Positions 38,869 to 49,977 are shown, numbered from the stretch's first letter. The stretch is DNA of 64,000 nucleotides from an uncultured Aliivibrio sp. (GCF_946479765.1 NZ_CAMLHO010000019.1:1-64000), one strand, 5' to 3'. Notes: a model not told the origin generated them from the sequence alone. Program-made: numbers and translations.

Positions 38869-40059
38869 CTACACCACGCGACAAGCAAAACCTTTTAGGT
38901 AGAAACCTTCAGGATAAGCAGAGTCAAGAGGGTGATCGGCAGCTTGTTCAAAACGCTCAATAAATTGAACCGTACGTTTAGCATCTAATGCCGCATCGGC
39001 AACGATTTTTTGGAATAAGCCCGCATCCATTAAACCAGAGCAAGAGTACGTTAATAATGTCCCGCCAGGGTTCAGAATTTGCATTGCAAGCATATTGATG
39101 TCTTTATAACCACGACATGCACCAACCAATTGATTTTTAGATTCAGCAAATTTTGGTGGATCCATGATCACAACATCAAATTTAGTGCCGTTATCACGAT
39201 ATTCACGAAGCAGCTTAAATACATCAGCGTTCAAGAACTCAGCTTTAGATAAGTCAAATCCATTAATTTCAGTGTTGTTTTTCGCATTATCTAATGCAAG
39301 TTGAGATACATCAGCATTAACTACGTGTTTTGCTCCACCTTTAAGGGCATACAAACCAAAACCGCCAGTATAAGAGAAGCAGTTAAGTACTGATTTGTCT
39401 TTTACGTATTTGCATGAACGCTCACGGCTGTCACGTTGGTCAAGATAGAAACCTGTTTTATGACCATTAACTATATCAACGCTAATTTTCACGCCGTTTT
39501 CTTCAATGATGACAGATTCAGGTGGCTCTTCACCGTGCAGAACGCCAGTACGTTGTTTTAGGCCTTCTTTTTTACGAACAGAAACATCAGAACGTTCATA
39601 AATATTGCAGTCTGGGTAACATTCAATTAATGCTTCAATTAGCATATCTTTTGTTGCTTCAGCGCCAGCGCTTAAAAGCTGACACACAAAATAATTTTGG
39701 TAACGGTCAATAGTGATACCAGGTAAACCATCAGACTCTGCTGCGATTAAACGATAACCCGTTAAGCCTTCACGTTCAGCCAATATATCACGTAAGCCTT
39801 GAGCTTGATTTAATCGGCGAACAAAGAAATCCTTATCGATCGCTTCATTTTTATCAAAGGTCCAAACACGAGCACGGATTTGAGATTGTGGAGAAAAAGC
39901 ACCACGAGCAAGCCACTCACCGCTGTTTGAATAGATTTCTACTGTTTCACCTAGCTCTGGTTTACCTTCCATACGCTCAATACCGCGAGAGAATATCCAA
40001 GGGTGGCGACGACGTAATGCTTTATCACGTCCTTTTACTAAATAGATTGAAACAGTCAT
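38869..40059 (-). CDS. rlmI: 23S rRNA (cytosine-C5) methyltransferase RlmI
   Basis: This protein of 396 residues, the same length as E. coli RlmI (YccW), methylates C1962 of 23S rRNA. An N-terminal PUA-like domain ([26 protein letters not shown]) is followed by a Rossmann methyltransferase with [25 protein letters not shown] and the catalytic-cysteine region LLTYSCSG. The ATG at 40059 gives the family N-terminus; an upstream ATG at 40119 adds 20 unsupported residues. In E. coli rlmI neighbours yccX (acyP) and tusE. Here the same genes follow in order, but a chemoreceptor gene lies between rlmI and acyP. Confidence 0.95.
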   Translation of the reverse strand: MTVSIYLVKGRDKALRRRHPWIFSRGIERMEGKPELGETVEIYSNSGEWLARGAFSPQSQIRARVWTFDKNEAIDKDFFVRRLNQAQGLRDILAEREGLTGYRLIAAESDGLPGITIDRYQNYFVCQLLSAGAEATKDMLIEALIECYPDCNIYERSDVSVRKKEGLKQRTGVLHGEEPPESVIIEENGVKISVDIVNGHKTGFYLDQRDSRERSCKYVKDKSVLNCFSYTGGFGLYALKGGAKHVVNADVSQLALDNAKNNTEINGFDLSKAEFLNADVFKLLREYRDNGTKFDVVIMDPPKFAESKNQLVGACRGYKDINMLAMQILNPGGTLLTYSCSGLMDAGLFQKIVADAALDAKRTVQFIERFEQAADHPLDSAYPEGFYLKGFACRVV

Positions 40060-40149
40060 ATTGATGCTCTGATGGAATAAATTAGGGGATATTTTCGGTG
40101 AACTATGGCATAAAAGCAATGAATAATAAGAGTTATATCACACGGCATA

Positions 40150-40188
40150 TAAAAAGAGGGAGAGATTATAAATCCCTCCCTCTTTTAA
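40150..40188. terminator. Terminator between the chemoreceptor gene and rlmI
   Basis: AAAAGAGGGAG (40152-40162) pairs with CTCCCTCTTTT (40176-40186) as an 11-bp stem with T runs on both strands. It lies 17 bp after the chemoreceptor stop. Confidence 0.9.
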
Positions 40189-40204
40189 TGCTAAGTATTG
40201 ACGA

Positions 40205-42166
40205 TTATTTTGTTGTGAATTGTTCTAATTGAGAACGTTGTCTCTCTGCCAGTTCTGACAGGAAATTAGACGCTTTGCTTGACTCTTCAATACCCGTTAC
40301 ATTTTGACTAATAATGTCCTTGATACCAACGACAGTACCACTGATCTCTTCAACCGCATGAGATTGTTGAAGGGCAGCAGAAGCCATTTCTGTGGAGCTA
40401 CCATAGATAGACTGGATAGCGGAGTTAATATTCGTTAAGTGATCATAAGATTGAATAGATGTTTCGCGTGTTAAAGTGACCGTATTTAAGCAGCCATCTA
40501 CTTTTTCTGTGGCATCTAATGAATAAGATTGTAGCTCAGAAATGATTTGCTTAATGTGTACTGTTGATTGTTGAGTTTTTCCTGCTAAATTTCTTACTTC
40601 GTCAGCAACAACTGCAAATCCACGACCCATTTCACCAGCACGAGCCGCTTCAATAGCAGCGTTTAGTGCGAGTAAATTGGTTTGCTCTGAAATAGTATTA
40701 ATAACCGTTGCGACTTCTTCAATATTGATACAATGAGTACGTAGGTTTTCAACAACAGAAGCCGTGTCACTTAATTGTGTCGTTAAATCGTCAGCGCGAG
40801 TTTTATTTTGTTCAGCAATTTCTTGACCAAGTTGACATAAAGATGCAGCTTCAGTTGCTTGTATTTCTGTATTTCTTGCAGATTCAGCCACTAGATTTGA
40901 AGAAGCTGAAAGCTCGGTAACCGCAGCTGCAATTTGTTCGATTTGCATGTTTTGTTCTTCTGCATTACTTGAGCTTTGTGTCATAACACAAGCCAGTTCA
41001 GTTGAAGAAGAGGCAACATCATTACTTTGTTCTCTTACTGAACCAACCATTTCTGCCATGTTTTTAATTGAGGTATCTAGGTTTTTTGCGAGTACAGCAA
41101 GCTCGTTTTTTCCTGATAGGTTAGTTAATTTTGTTAAATTCTGCTTTGCCATTGCTGAAATTGTTTTTGAAATAGTAGTTAAAACATTATTAATATTACG
41201 AGCAAGGAGTAGTGCAATAAAGGTTGAAAGTAACGCTGCACCAAACCACGACCAAACTTGAGTATTTTGCACGTTCTGACTTGCTGTAAGAGATTGTTTA
41301 TTTAATTTTTGAGTAAACTCAATTTGGCGTAAACCTGTTGCCGAAATGGTTTTAGTTGCATCCCTAACAATGCCTGTACGAAATTTTGATTGTGATTTTG
41401 TCTTAATTATGGTCTCTACGGTTAAATCATATAGATTTGAGTATTGACTAAAAGTTTGTGTTTGGAAGTTGTTTACCGCATCAATATGATTATATCTTAC
41501 AAAGAAAGCGGTAATATCTTTTAGGTATTGATCAGCCGTAGCTTGTTCGGTTAAATCTCGACCACTGACAATTCTACCTAAGATATCGTAAAAACTTTCA
41601 ATATTTGCAGTAAATAATACTCGCTGCTCTTCCCATTCAGTGTCAGTGTTTGCATAAGCGCGATCAGTGGTTGTGATCATATTGATCAATGGTTGCCAAA
41701 AGATAGGAGTATCCACATGAGCTTGATGTAGAGTAAGGAAAAGATCAATGGATATATTTAGGCTGGCTTCATAATCTGCAAACAATTGTTGAAGCTGTTG
41801 AAGATCTGCTCTTCCTTCTTTGGATAATACGTCAGAAGTTAAAATTGAGGTTTCAATATGCTGATCTGCAGTCACGAAAGCATCATGGAGTTCTTTTTGA
41901 TCCCTAAGCATTTCTTCACCCGCTCCGTTCATCGTATCACGGTTGTGTACACGGATCTCTTGCCAGTTAAATCTTAGTTGATCGAGCTCTGTGCTTAATG
42001 ATGCTCGTTGTCCTGTTTGTATAATATTGCTCTCTACTTCCATATTGCGTTCATTAATTAGAAAGGCAACACTCGCAAAAAGTAGTAATGAAATAATTAC
42101 AGGGGTTAATAATAGAGTAAGTAGCGGTTTATTTAGAACTATTTTAAATAAAAATGATTGGTTCAC
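40205..42166 (-). CDS. Methyl-accepting chemotaxis protein
   Basis: The protein has 653 residues. One transmembrane segment lies at about 16-36 and a second at about 303-324. A long, mostly helical periplasmic ligand domain (about 37-300) of no family I can name lies between them. After a HAMP-like stretch (about 325-380) comes the coiled-coil signalling domain. Its conserved hairpin tip [24 protein letters not shown] lies near residues 505-530. It should signal through CheW/CheA to the flagellar motor. The start is GTG at 42166, supported by GGAGAG 6 bp upstream. The ligand is unknown. No che gene is nearby, which is normal for orphan receptors in vibrios. Confidence 0.93.
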   Translation of the reverse strand: MNQSFLFKIVLNKPLLTLLLTPVIISLLLFASVAFLINERNMEVESNIIQTGQRASLSTELDQLRFNWQEIRVHNRDTMNGAGEEMLRDQKELHDAFVTADQHIETSILTSDVLSKEGRADLQQLQQLFADYEASLNISIDLFLTLHQAHVDTPIFWQPLINMITTTDRAYANTDTEWEEQRVLFTANIESFYDILGRIVSGRDLTEQATADQYLKDITAFFVRYNHIDAVNNFQTQTFSQYSNLYDLTVETIIKTKSQSKFRTGIVRDATKTISATGLRQIEFTQKLNKQSLTASQNVQNTQVWSWFGAALLSTFIALLLARNINNVLTTISKTISAMAKQNLTKLTNLSGKNELAVLAKNLDTSIKNMAEMVGSVREQSNDVASSSTELACVMTQSSSNAEEQNMQIEQIAAAVTELSASSNLVAESARNTEIQATEAASLCQLGQEIAEQNKTRADDLTTQLSDTASVVENLRTHCINIEEVATVINTISEQTNLLALNAAIEAARAGEMGRGFAVVADEVRNLAGKTQQSTVHIKQIISELQSYSLDATEKVDGCLNTVTLTRETSIQSYDHLTNINSAIQSIYGSSTEMASAALQQSHAVEEISGTVVGIKDIISQNVTGIEESSKASNFLSELAERQRSQLEQFTTK

Positions 42167-42501
42167 TTTGGACTCTCCTGATCACACAAGCGCTGTTTTT
42201 TATACTAAACATAATCAAAAATATTGATTATATAGCTATTAATTCAAATAGATAACGAGCTTTTCATCTTGAAATAACTCGGAGGGGGAATGTATAGTAA
42301 ATAAAAAATATCAAATGTGATCTCTGTCTCTTTTTGTGTGCAGTTGTTGGTATTTAGTGTAACAATACATGTATTTTCGTCAAAAAAACGTTGACGCTAT
42401 CGTGTTCTTTGAGTGAGTTTTTTTTTAATTTAAGTGTAATGAGCTTAATTAATATTTAATTATTAATGTTTTTCATTGTAAATCATGTAGATAGGTTGGT
42501 T
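42167..42501. other. Divergent region between the chemoreceptor gene and acyP
   Basis: No gene is seen in these 335 AT-rich bases. Poly-T and poly-A tracts (around 42383-42428) and an AACG-centred imperfect repeat (GTCAA...TTGAC, 42380-42396) are present. Two minus-strand promoters and one plus-strand promoter could fit, but none stands out. Confidence 0.35.
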
Positions 42502-42774
42502 ATGTCGCAAAGGTCATATAAATTTACAGTAAAGGGAAAGGTGCAACGTGTCGGTTTTCGTTTTCATACTGCACATACCGCAATAAAATTGGGGATAACG
42601 GGGTATGCGCGAAATCAAAAAGATGGATCAGTAGAAGTGCTTGCATGTGGAGAAGAGGAACAGATAATTGCACTCTCAGAATGGTTAAAATCTGGACCTC
42701 AACTAGCTCGTGTTGATAGCGTTGAGCATATTGAAATCCAGTGGCAAGAGTTATCTGATTTTAAAATGTATTAA
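42502..42774 (+). CDS. acyP: Acylphosphatase
   Basis: This 90-residue cytosolic enzyme hydrolyses acyl phosphates. The signature [17 protein letters not shown] contains the catalytic Arg in VQRVGFR, and the second signature [17 protein letters not shown] contains the catalytic Asn; both are complete. The ATG at 42502 (MSQRSYKF) gives the usual length and has AGGTTGGTT upstream. The ATG at 42466 would add 12 residues. Order with rlmI and tusE resembles E. coli yccW-yccX-yccK. Confidence 0.93.
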   Translation: MSQRSYKFTVKGKVQRVGFRFHTAHTAIKLGITGYARNQKDGSVEVLACGEEEQIIALSEWLKSGPQLARVDSVEHIEIQWQELSDFKMY

Positions 42775-42829
42775 AGAAATGACGCTCTTGGTAATTGCTT
42801 AATTAGTAAAGCCTCTAGTGAATACAAGC

Positions 42830-43156
42830 TTAAAGACATTTTGCAGGTTTTGGTAAACCGGCTAGTTTTGTGGCTTGTTTCGCTGGACCTAATTTGAACA
42901 GTTGGAATAGATACTTACTGCTGCCTTTTTCTGGACCGTGTTCTTTTTCCATTGCCTTTACAAGCATACGAACGGCTGGTGAGGTTTTGAACTCTTCATA
43001 AAAAGAACGTACAAAGCGAACGACTTCCCAGTGAGCTTCAGTCAGTTCGATATTTTCTTCTGCTGCTAACATGGGTACTAACTCTTCACACCAATCAGCA
43101 TGATTCATTAAATAGCCTTGAGCATCGCGTTCAATGTGCTTACCGTTAAATTCCAT
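42830..43156 (-). CDS. tusE: Sulfur relay protein TusE (DsrC-like)
   Basis: The 108-residue product has DsrC/TusE family features: [20 protein letters not shown] at the N-terminus, [25 protein letters not shown] and the penultimate functional cysteine in KPAKCL. TusE accepts sulfur from TusBCD and passes it to MnmA for 2-thiouridine formation in tRNA. It is convergent with acyP, with 55 bp between and no obvious terminator. The start is the only plausible ATG; its ribosome binding site is weak. Confidence 0.95.
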   Translation of the reverse strand: MEFNGKHIERDAQGYLMNHADWCEELVPMLAAEENIELTEAHWEVVRFVRSFYEEFKTSPAVRMLVKAMEKEHGPEKGSSKYLFQLFKLGPAKQATKLAGLPKPAKCL

Positions 43157-43353
43157 ACTACTTATCTTAATAATTAGGACTAATGAACTAAGTTTAGCAA
43201 ATAGAGCTCAGTTCGGACAATCGCAATGTTGAATTAGCTCATTATTAATTACGTATTAGTAAAAGAGATTTTTATTTCTCAACAGTCGATGCAGTAAAGA
43301 ATGTGGTAGAATTACCGCAGTTTATGAATAATAAAAATGCAGTAGGATATATT

Positions 43354-46300
43354 TTGAGTCAATCAAATCAAAACTCAGCAGCAGCACTTAGAAAGGCATT
43401 AAGTGAATGTATGATCCGTGATCGTTTCCGCCTAAGTAAACGTATTCAAGGCGCATCACGCATTAAAAACGAAGAATCAAGAAGTACCGTGTTTGATGAA
43501 ATTGCATTAGACATCGCAAAATCAATGCAAGTTGCCAACAATCGTGAAGCTGATCGCCCAACGATTCAGTACCCAGAACAATTACCAGTAAGTCAGAAAA
43601 AAGATGACATTGCTGAAGCGATTGCAAACAACCAAGTGGTTATCGTTGCCGGTGAAACGGGCTCGGGTAAAACGACACAGTTACCAAAAATCTGTTTGGA
43701 ATTGGGCCGTGGTAAATTTGGTAATATTGGTCATACCCAACCACGTCGTCTAGCGGCGCGTTCGGTTGCCGATCGTATTGCGGAAGAGATGGAAACACAA
43801 CTTGGCAGCCATGTAGGTTATAAAGTTCGATTTAATGACCAAGTGTCAGAGCGTACCCAAGTTAAATTGATGACCGACGGTATTTTGCTTGCTGAGATCC
43901 AAAGTGACAGATACTTAAATCAATACGACACCATTATTATCGATGAAGCGCACGAGCGAAGCCTGAACATTGATTTTATCATGGGTTACTTACGTGAGTT
44001 GTTACCAAAGCGTCCTGATTTAAAAATCATCATTACCTCAGCAACGATTGATCCTGAGCGTTTTTCAAAACACTTTAATAACGCACCTATTATTGAAGTA
44101 TCAGGCCGAACGTTCCCTGTTGAAACACGCTACCGTCCAATCATTGAAGACGGTGATGATACTGACAGAGATCAACTGGAAGGCATTTTTGATGCAGTCG
44201 ATGAACTGTGTGAAGAAGGGCTAGGGGACATTCTCTTGTTCATGACGGGTGAGCGAGAAATTCGTGATACCGCAGAAGCATTAGAGAAACGTAATTTACG
44301 GGACACTGAAATTGTGCCTCTATATGCCCGCTTGTCTTCTCAAGAGCAAAACAGAGTTTTCCAACCTCATGTCGGTCGTCGAATTGTACTAGCAACCAAC
44401 GTTGCTGAAACGTCGTTAACCGTTCCTGGTATCAAGTATGTCATTGACCCAGGTACAGCACGTATTAGTCGTTATAGTTACCGAACTAAAGTACAACGTC
44501 TACCAATTGAAGCGATCTCGCAAGCCAGTGCCAATCAGCGTAAAGGTCGTTGTGGTCGTGTATCGGAAGGTGTGTGTATTCGTCTGTATTCAGAAGAAGA
44601 CTTTGTTGCACGCCCTGAGTTTACCGATCCTGAAATTTTACGAACTAACTTAGCCTCTGTTATTTTGCAAATGACCGCATTGGGTTTAGGTGACATTCAA
44701 GCCTTCCCATTTGTAGAAGCGCCAGATAACCGCAACATTCAAGATGGTGTAAAACTGCTTGAAGAATTAGGTGCGATTGATGCTGAGATAAGTGATTCTA
44801 AAAAACGCTTAACGAAAGTTGGTCGTGAATTGGCGCGTTTGCCTATCGATCCGCGTTTGGCTCGAATGGTACTTGAAGCTCCGGATCAAAATGCATTGCA
44901 AGAAGTGATGATCATTGCAGCGGCACTATCGATTCAAGATCCTCGTGAACGTCCAAGTGACAAAAAACAACAATCAGATGAAAAGCACAAACGTTTTAAT
45001 CATGAAGATTCTGACTTCTTAACGTTTGTAAATATCTGGCAATATGTAAAAGAGCAGCAAAAAGAATTATCAAGTAGCTCGTTTAGAAAGCAATGTCGCA
45101 AAGATTTTTTAAACTATTTACGTATTCGTGAATGGCAAGATGTGCATTATCAATTAAGCCAAGTAATGAAAGAGCTTAATTATAAAGTGAATCAAGAAGC
45201 GGCAGGGTATCAAGGTGTTCATACGGCTATTTTAGCCGGCATGCTTTCTCATATTGGTCAAAAAGATCAAGAGAAAAATGAATATCAAGGTGCGCGTAAT
45301 GCGCGTTTCCACATCTTTCCTGCATCAGGTTTATTTAAAAAACAACCGAAATGGATTATGGTGGCAGAGCTGGTTGAAACCTCGAAACTGTGGGGTCGAA
45401 TTGTAGCAAAAATTCAGCCAGAGTGGATTGAACCGTTAGCGCCACATTTAATTAAGCGTAGCTACAGCGAACCGCATTGGTCTAAAAAATCAGCGGCGGT
45501 AATGGCATACGAGAAAGTCACTATTTATGGCATTCCAATTGTTCCTAAGCGTCAAATTAATTATGGAGCGATTGATGCGCCTATATGTCGTGAAATATTT
45601 ATTCGTTCAGCTCTCGTTGAAGGGGATTGGAACACGAATCATAAATTCTTCAAAGAGAACCGCAAGCTATTGCAAGAGGTTGAAGAGTTAGAGCATAAAT
45701 CACGACGTCGTGACCTATTGATTGATGATGATCAGTTGGCTGAATTTTATGACCAACGCGTGAACACAGATGTGGTGTCAGGTCGTCATTTTGATTCATG
45801 GTGGAAAAAAGCACAAAAAGAAACACCAGAATTACTGAATTTCGAAAAAGAGATGTTGTTCCGTAATGATGCAAGTCATGTGACGGATCTTGATTATCCT
45901 AACTTCTGGCATCAAGGTAATTTAAAACTGAAGCTAAGCTACCAGTTTGAACCGGGGCAAGATAGTGACGGTGTAACGGTTCATGTGCCATTACCAATCT
46001 TGAATCAAGTGACAACAGATGGTTTTGATTGGCAAATTCCGGGTCTGCGTCATGAGATGGTCATTGCTTACATTAAATCGTTACCAAAAACACTTCGTCG
46101 TAACTTTGTGCCAGCGCCGAATTATGCGGATGCATTTTTATCACGTATAACACCATTTGATATGCCATTACTCGACAGCCTTGAAAAAGAGCTGCGTAGA
46201 ATGACGGGTGTTGCTGTATTGCGTGAGGATTGGAAACTAGAACAAATCCCTGATCACTTGAAGGTGACTTACAGAGTGGTTGATCACCATAACCGTAAGT

Positions 46301-47250
46301 TAAAAGAAAGCCGTGATTTATATGATTTAAAAGATGGCTTAAAAGACAAAGTTCAAGAGACATTATCTCAAGTTGCTGATGATGATATCGAGCAAAAAGG
46401 CCTTAAAACGTGGAGTTTTGGTGAGTTACCAGCACTTTACACACAAAAACGTGGTGGCTTTGAAGTTAAAGCTTACCCTGCGATTGTTGATGGTAAAGAC
46501 AGTGTAGAAATTAAACTGTTTGAGACAGAAGAAGAGCAACATAATGCGATGAAGGCAGGCCAACGCCGTTTGATCCTGCTAAATGTTCCGTCACCAATTA
46601 AGTACTTGCACAGTAACCTACCAAATAAGTCAAAATTAGGTCTGTATTTTAACCAATATGGCCGAGTGCTGGATTTAATTGATGACTGTATCGCTTGTGG
46701 TATTGATAAGCTAATTGAAGAGAAAGGTGGTCTAGTTTGGGAGCCTGAGGCTTTCGATAAGGTGAAAGAGCACATTCGAGCAGAGCTAGGTGATACGGTT
46801 GTCGAGATAGCGAAATTAGTTGAAACGATTTTAACGACGGCTTTCCAAATACAGAAGAAGCTGAAAGGTCGTGTCGATCTAAGCATGGCGTTTGCTTTGT
46901 CTGATATTAAATCTCAAATTGAAAACTTGATTTTTAAAGGCTTTGCAACAGAATGCGGCTGGAAGAAGTTGACAGATATCCATCGTTATATGAAAGCGAT
47001 CGAACGTCGAATGGAGAAGTTACCGATTGATCCAACTCGAGATCGTGCTCATTTATTGAGAGTTGACGCTGTTAACAATGAATACAAAGAATTGTTAAAT
47101 AAAATTCCCAAAGGGCAGCCAATTCCAGATAAAGTAAAAGAGATCCGTTGGATGATAGAAGAGCTACGAGTAAGCTATTTTGCTCAACAACTTGGGACAC
47201 CGTATCCAGTTTCTGATAAGCGAGTTAAAAATGCCATTGCCGATTGTTAA
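43354..47250 (+). CDS. hrpA: ATP-dependent RNA helicase HrpA (DEAH box)
   Basis: With the TTG start at 43354 the protein has 1298 residues, close to E. coli HrpA (1300). The TTG is preceded by AGGA at 6 bases. In-frame GTG at 43303 and ATG at 43324 lack this support. Walker A GETGSGKTT is near residue 100 and the DEAH box (IIDEAHERS) near 197-200. Helicase motifs SATID and QRKGRCGRVSEG follow, then the HA2/OB region and the long C-terminal DUF3418 part typical of HrpA. It acts in mRNA processing and the resolution of stalled ribosomes. The gene ends just before a weak terminator and an outer-membrane protein gene. Confidence 0.95.
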   Translation: MSQSNQNSAAALRKALSECMIRDRFRLSKRIQGASRIKNEESRSTVFDEIALDIAKSMQVANNREADRPTIQYPEQLPVSQKKDDIAEAIANNQVVIVAGETGSGKTTQLPKICLELGRGKFGNIGHTQPRRLAARSVADRIAEEMETQLGSHVGYKVRFNDQVSERTQVKLMTDGILLAEIQSDRYLNQYDTIIIDEAHERSLNIDFIMGYLRELLPKRPDLKIIITSATIDPERFSKHFNNAPIIEVSGRTFPVETRYRPIIEDGDDTDRDQLEGIFDAVDELCEEGLGDILLFMTGEREIRDTAEALEKRNLRDTEIVPLYARLSSQEQNRVFQPHVGRRIVLATNVAETSLTVPGIKYVIDPGTARISRYSYRTKVQRLPIEAISQASANQRKGRCGRVSEGVCIRLYSEEDFVARPEFTDPEILRTNLASVILQMTALGLGDIQAFPFVEAPDNRNIQDGVKLLEELGAIDAEISDSKKRLTKVGRELARLPIDPRLARMVLEAPDQNALQEVMIIAAALSIQDPRERPSDKKQQSDEKHKRFNHEDSDFLTFVNIWQYVKEQQKELSSSSFRKQCRKDFLNYLRIREWQDVHYQLSQVMKELNYKVNQEAAGYQGVHTAILAGMLSHIGQKDQEKNEYQGARNARFHIFPASGLFKKQPKWIMVAELVETSKLWGRIVAKIQPEWIEPLAPHLIKRSYSEPHWSKKSAAVMAYEKVTIYGIPIVPKRQINYGAIDAPICREIFIRSALVEGDWNTNHKFFKENRKLLQEVEELEHKSRRRDLLIDDDQLAEFYDQRVNTDVVSGRHFDSWWKKAQKETPELLNFEKEMLFRNDASHVTDLDYPNFWHQGNLKLKLSYQFEPGQDSDGVTVHVPLPILNQVTTDGFDWQIPGLRHEMVIAYIKSLPKTLRRNFVPAPNYADAFLSRITPFDMPLLDSLEKELRRMTGVAVLREDWKLEQIPDHLKVTYRVVDHHNRKLKESRDLYDLKDGLKDKVQETLSQVADDDIEQKGLKTWSFGELPALYTQKRGGFEVKAYPAIVDGKDSVEIKLFETEEEQHNAMKAGQRRLILLNVPSPIKYLHSNLPNKSKLGLYFNQYGRVLDLIDDCIACGIDKLIEEKGGLVWEPEAFDKVKEHIRAELGDTVVEIAKLVETILTTAFQIQKKLKGRVDLSMAFALSDIKSQIENLIFKGFATECGWKKLTDIHRYMKAIERRMEKLPIDPTRDRAHLLRVDAVNNEYKELLNKIPKGQPIPDKVKEIRWMIEELRVSYFAQQLGTPYPVSDKRVKNAIADC

Positions 47251-47310
47251 GGTATCCCCTAAACTATACCTAATGTCGGCATATTAATTGCTTGGGTATA
47301 AATAATATTG

Positions 47311-47342
47311 AAAAGAGCGTCAAAGATTGCCGCTCCCTTTTG
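47311..47342 (+). terminator. Weak terminator after hrpA
   Basis: GAGCG (47315-47319) pairs with CGCTC (47331-47335), followed by CCTTTT. The five-base stem makes it only a moderate candidate. Confidence 0.5.
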
Positions 47343-47358
47343 AAAAATAGGATTTAAA

Positions 47359-47835
47359 ATGAAAAAGACACTTTTAGCGTTAGCTCTAGCAAGCGTATCA
47401 GTAACAGCAACGGCTGATTCACTAATTTATGGTGGCGTACAAGCAGGCTCTGCTGATTACAGAGGCGACAGCTCAACGGTATACGGTGCACACATTGGTA
47501 CTGGTATCCTGCCTTTCATCGGTCTAGAAATGGGCGCATGGAACCTAGGTTCTTACGATGTTACTGGTGCTGGTTCAGTAGATGTAAGTTCTGTTAACTT
47601 TGCAGTTAAGCCAAGCATCGAGTTAGGTCCTCTACACGTTTACGGTAAAGCGGGTCTGCATAGCTGGGAAGAGAAAGGCGCATTTAAAGATGACGGCGTT
47701 GATCCATTCTTTGGCCTAGGTGTTGAATACAACATCTTTCCAATGTTTACTTTAGGTGCTGGTTACAATAACTTCACTGTAGGCAATGAAAACATCGATT
47801 TCGCATCTGTTAACCTAACGGTTCATTTCTTATAA
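47359..47835 (+). CDS. Small outer-membrane beta-barrel protein
   Basis: The protein has 158 residues. A signal peptide (MKKTLLALALASVSVTATA) is followed by alternating hydrophobic strands (VYGAHIGTGILPFIGLEMGAW, VNFAVKPSIELGPLHVYGKAGLH, FGLGVEYNIFPMFTLGAGYNN), ending in VNLTVHFL. This is an OmpA/OmpX-type eight-stranded barrel, though its C-terminal residue is Leu, preceded by Phe. Codon choice is more biased than in neighbours, hinting at high expression. It is followed by a strong terminator. The start has TAGGAT upstream. The ligand or role is unknown. Confidence 0.85.
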   Translation: MKKTLLALALASVSVTATADSLIYGGVQAGSADYRGDSSTVYGAHIGTGILPFIGLEMGAWNLGSYDVTGAGSVDVSSVNFAVKPSIELGPLHVYGKAGLHSWEEKGAFKDDGVDPFFGLGVEYNIFPMFTLGAGYNNFTVGNENIDFASVNLTVHFL

Positions 47836-47874
47836 TTACAACATCCTTTGTGATTATCTGAAGTAATAGATACA

Positions 47875-47907
47875 AAAATGGCGACCAATGCGGTCGCCAT
47901 TTTTATT
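47875..47907. terminator. Terminator between the barrel gene and purC
   Basis: AAATGGCGACC and GGTCGCCATTT (47876-47886 with 47892-47902) form an 11-bp stem with T runs on both strands, between convergent genes. Confidence 0.93.
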
Positions 47908-47927
47908 TGTAAGATAGCAATAAAAAG

Positions 47928-49031
47928 CTAATCGACTAATTGATATTCTTCTTTTAATACTTTAATGATTTCGGCTTTTGGGTTGTCACTCAACGTAATT
48001 GGTGCGCCAGTGATTTTAGCTGCAATGTCTAAATAGGTTTTAGACAAATTCATCATTGCTTCTAATGGCAATGCATTTTCTTCTGCTAAAGAAAAACGCT
48101 CACTCATGCGATTTTTATTTAAAAGAATATCTGGTTCTGGGAAATAATTAAGTAAGAACTGACGGAAACCTTCTTTTGAGTTCTCAATGATATGACCAGA
48201 ACGATACGCTTCTTTATCCCAGATACGTGATGAATCAGGTGTACCCACCTCATCCATATAGATCAATTTCTCATTACCTTGCGCGTCATTAACATAACCA
48301 AATTCAAATTTAGTATCGACAAAAATTTGGTCAACTTTGTCCAAGGCCTTAGAAATGACCGCAAAGCCTTCTTTTAGTAATTTTTCGTATAAATCGATGT
48401 CTTCAATGCAAGAGAAGTTAAATTTAGCATAGTTGTCTTCGATATTCTTACGAGTAATATTGACATCATCGACTTCAGGTACGCCATCAATTCCTTTCAA
48501 AATACCCTTGGTTGATGGTGTTAATAGCAACTCTGGTAATTGCTCGTCTTTTTCTAAACGAACAGGGATTTGAATACCGCAAAATTCACGTTCACCATTA
48601 GTATAAGCACGCCACATAGAGCCAGTAATATATTGACGGCAAATGGCTTCAATCATGACAGGTTTGGCTTTTTGAACAATCCACACAAGCGGGTGAGGGA
48701 TATCAAGAATATGGCTTTCAGCCAAGTTGTTATCTTTAAATAGTTGGAACCAGTGATTAGAAATAGCGTTTAATGCAGCGCCTTTTCCTGGAATCCCTTT
48801 CAGTTCTCCTTCACCGTGCCAAATACAATCGAATGCAGAGATACGATCGCTGATAACCATGATAGCTAAAGGTGCGTCAGAAGCGACATTATAGCCTTTT
48901 TCTTTGATAAGACGGCGGCTGTCTTCTTCTGTTAACCAATAGACAGAACGAACCTTACCACTATGAACTGGTTTATTGGTACGAATTGGCAGATCATCAT
49001 TAACAGCAAGTACTTGTTCGGAAAGACTCAT
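47928..49031 (-). CDS. purC: SAICAR synthase (phosphoribosylaminoimidazole-succinocarboxamide synthase), long form
   Basis: This 367-residue cytosolic purine-biosynthesis enzyme joins CAIR and aspartate using ATP. It belongs to the longer PurC form found in vibrios (the E. coli enzyme has about 237). Family motifs seen are [41 protein letters not shown] and [12 protein letters not shown]. An exact 20-bp PurR-type palindrome lies 71-90 bp upstream (49102-49121). Repression by PurR with hypoxanthine or guanine is therefore likely. Confidence 0.96.
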   Translation of the reverse strand: MSLSEQVLAVNDDLPIRTNKPVHSGKVRSVYWLTEEDSRRLIKEKGYNVASDAPLAIMVISDRISAFDCIWHGEGELKGIPGKGAALNAISNHWFQLFKDNNLAESHILDIPHPLVWIVQKAKPVMIEAICRQYITGSMWRAYTNGEREFCGIQIPVRLEKDEQLPELLLTPSTKGILKGIDGVPEVDDVNITRKNIEDNYAKFNFSCIEDIDLYEKLLKEGFAVISKALDKVDQIFVDTKFEFGYVNDAQGNEKLIYMDEVGTPDSSRIWDKEAYRSGHIIENSKEGFRQFLLNYFPEPDILLNKNRMSERFSLAEENALPLEAMMNLSKTYLDIAAKITGAPITLSDNPKAEIIKVLKEEYQLVD

Positions 49032-49101
49032 TATAGAATTCCTATATAAACGGTTTAAATACAGGATGCATCATACCAGAACTTTTAATGACTACCACTA
49101 G

Positions 49102-49121
49102 AAAAGCAAACGTTTGCTTTT
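49102..49121. promoter_or_regulatory. PurR operator upstream of purC
   Basis: AAAAGCAAACGTTTGCTTTT is a perfect 20-bp palindrome containing the PurR core GCAAACGTTTGC. It sits between divergent purC and the DUF2884 gene (start 49207), so it could affect both. Confidence 0.9.
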
Positions 49122-49206
49122 TATTTGTACTAAAAACTGAGTTGAGCTAGGGAGTCGCTATCAGTTAAACTAATACATATAGAGTAAATAACGAAATAGG
49201 GCACTT

Positions 49207-49953
49207 ATGCGACTTAAAAAAATCATCACTTTAGCTATGTTAATAGTTTCGAGTAACAGTTGGGCAAATATGTGCCCAGTTAATGTTGAAAACGATGTAT
49301 TACTGACACCGTCAGGAGAAATGAAAGTAGATAAGGCCCAAGATAAATTGAGGATTGATCATGATGGTCGTGTGTATATTAATGGTGAAGAGCTTGATTT
49401 AACTGCTTCGCAGAAGAAAGCGGTTGAAAAATACCAACAGCAAGTTTCTGATTACATTCCAACGGTTGTTGATTTTACCGACAAGGGAATTGCCGCGGCG
49501 AATGATTTTGTCAGTGAAATTGAAACGTCTTTTGATGCGAAAGGCTCATTTGATGCCGTAAAAATCAAGATCGATGAATATGGTATGACAGCAAAACAAA
49601 AATTCTATCAAGGGAAAAACCTAATTTTAGAACGCGATTTCTTTAAAGAAGTGAATACGACTTGGAAACAAGATTTTGAAGTGATGATCAAAAGTCTTGA
49701 TAAAGAAATATTTGCGAGCGTATTTAATTCATTGTTAAATAAGATGCAAGAAGGCGAACTTAATTTTTCTGAGTTGCAACAACAGTTTGCTAATGCTCAA
49801 ACGGCAATGAAATCAAAAATGGAAGAGCACCGTGCAGAAGTAAAAAAGGAAGCTCAAGAATTGTGTGATTCAGCAAAAGATATTGCAGAAAAAGAGCAAG
49901 ATCTGCATCAACTCATTCCAGAGTTACGACAGTATCCGGTATTTACCATTTAA
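49207..49953 (+). CDS. DUF2884 (YggN-like) exported protein
   Basis: The 248-residue product has an N-terminal signal peptide (MRLKKIITLAMLIVSSNSWAN, likely cut after WAN). A mature region resembles YggN/DUF2884: VENDVLLTPSGEMKV, LRIDHDGRVYINGEELDLTASQKKAVEKYQ and a long helical, Glu/Lys-rich C-terminus from about 170. It is probably periplasmic. The function is unknown. The start has TAGGG upstream. It is followed 25 bp later by a glutaredoxin gene on the same strand and may be co-transcribed with it. The PurR palindrome upstream belongs primarily to purC. Confidence 0.8.
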   Translation: MRLKKIITLAMLIVSSNSWANMCPVNVENDVLLTPSGEMKVDKAQDKLRIDHDGRVYINGEELDLTASQKKAVEKYQQQVSDYIPTVVDFTDKGIAAANDFVSEIETSFDAKGSFDAVKIKIDEYGMTAKQKFYQGKNLILERDFFKEVNTTWKQDFEVMIKSLDKEIFASVFNSLLNKMQEGELNFSELQQQFANAQTAMKSKMEEHRAEVKKEAQELCDSAKDIAEKEQDLHQLIPELRQYPVFTI

Positions 49954-49977
49954 TTATATATAGAGAGATAGTTTACG

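Noticed and set aside
43303..43353. GTG or ATG start of hrpA at 43303 or 43324
   Set aside because: Neither has a ribosome binding site. The TTG at 43354 does, and it gives the usual family length, though only by inference.
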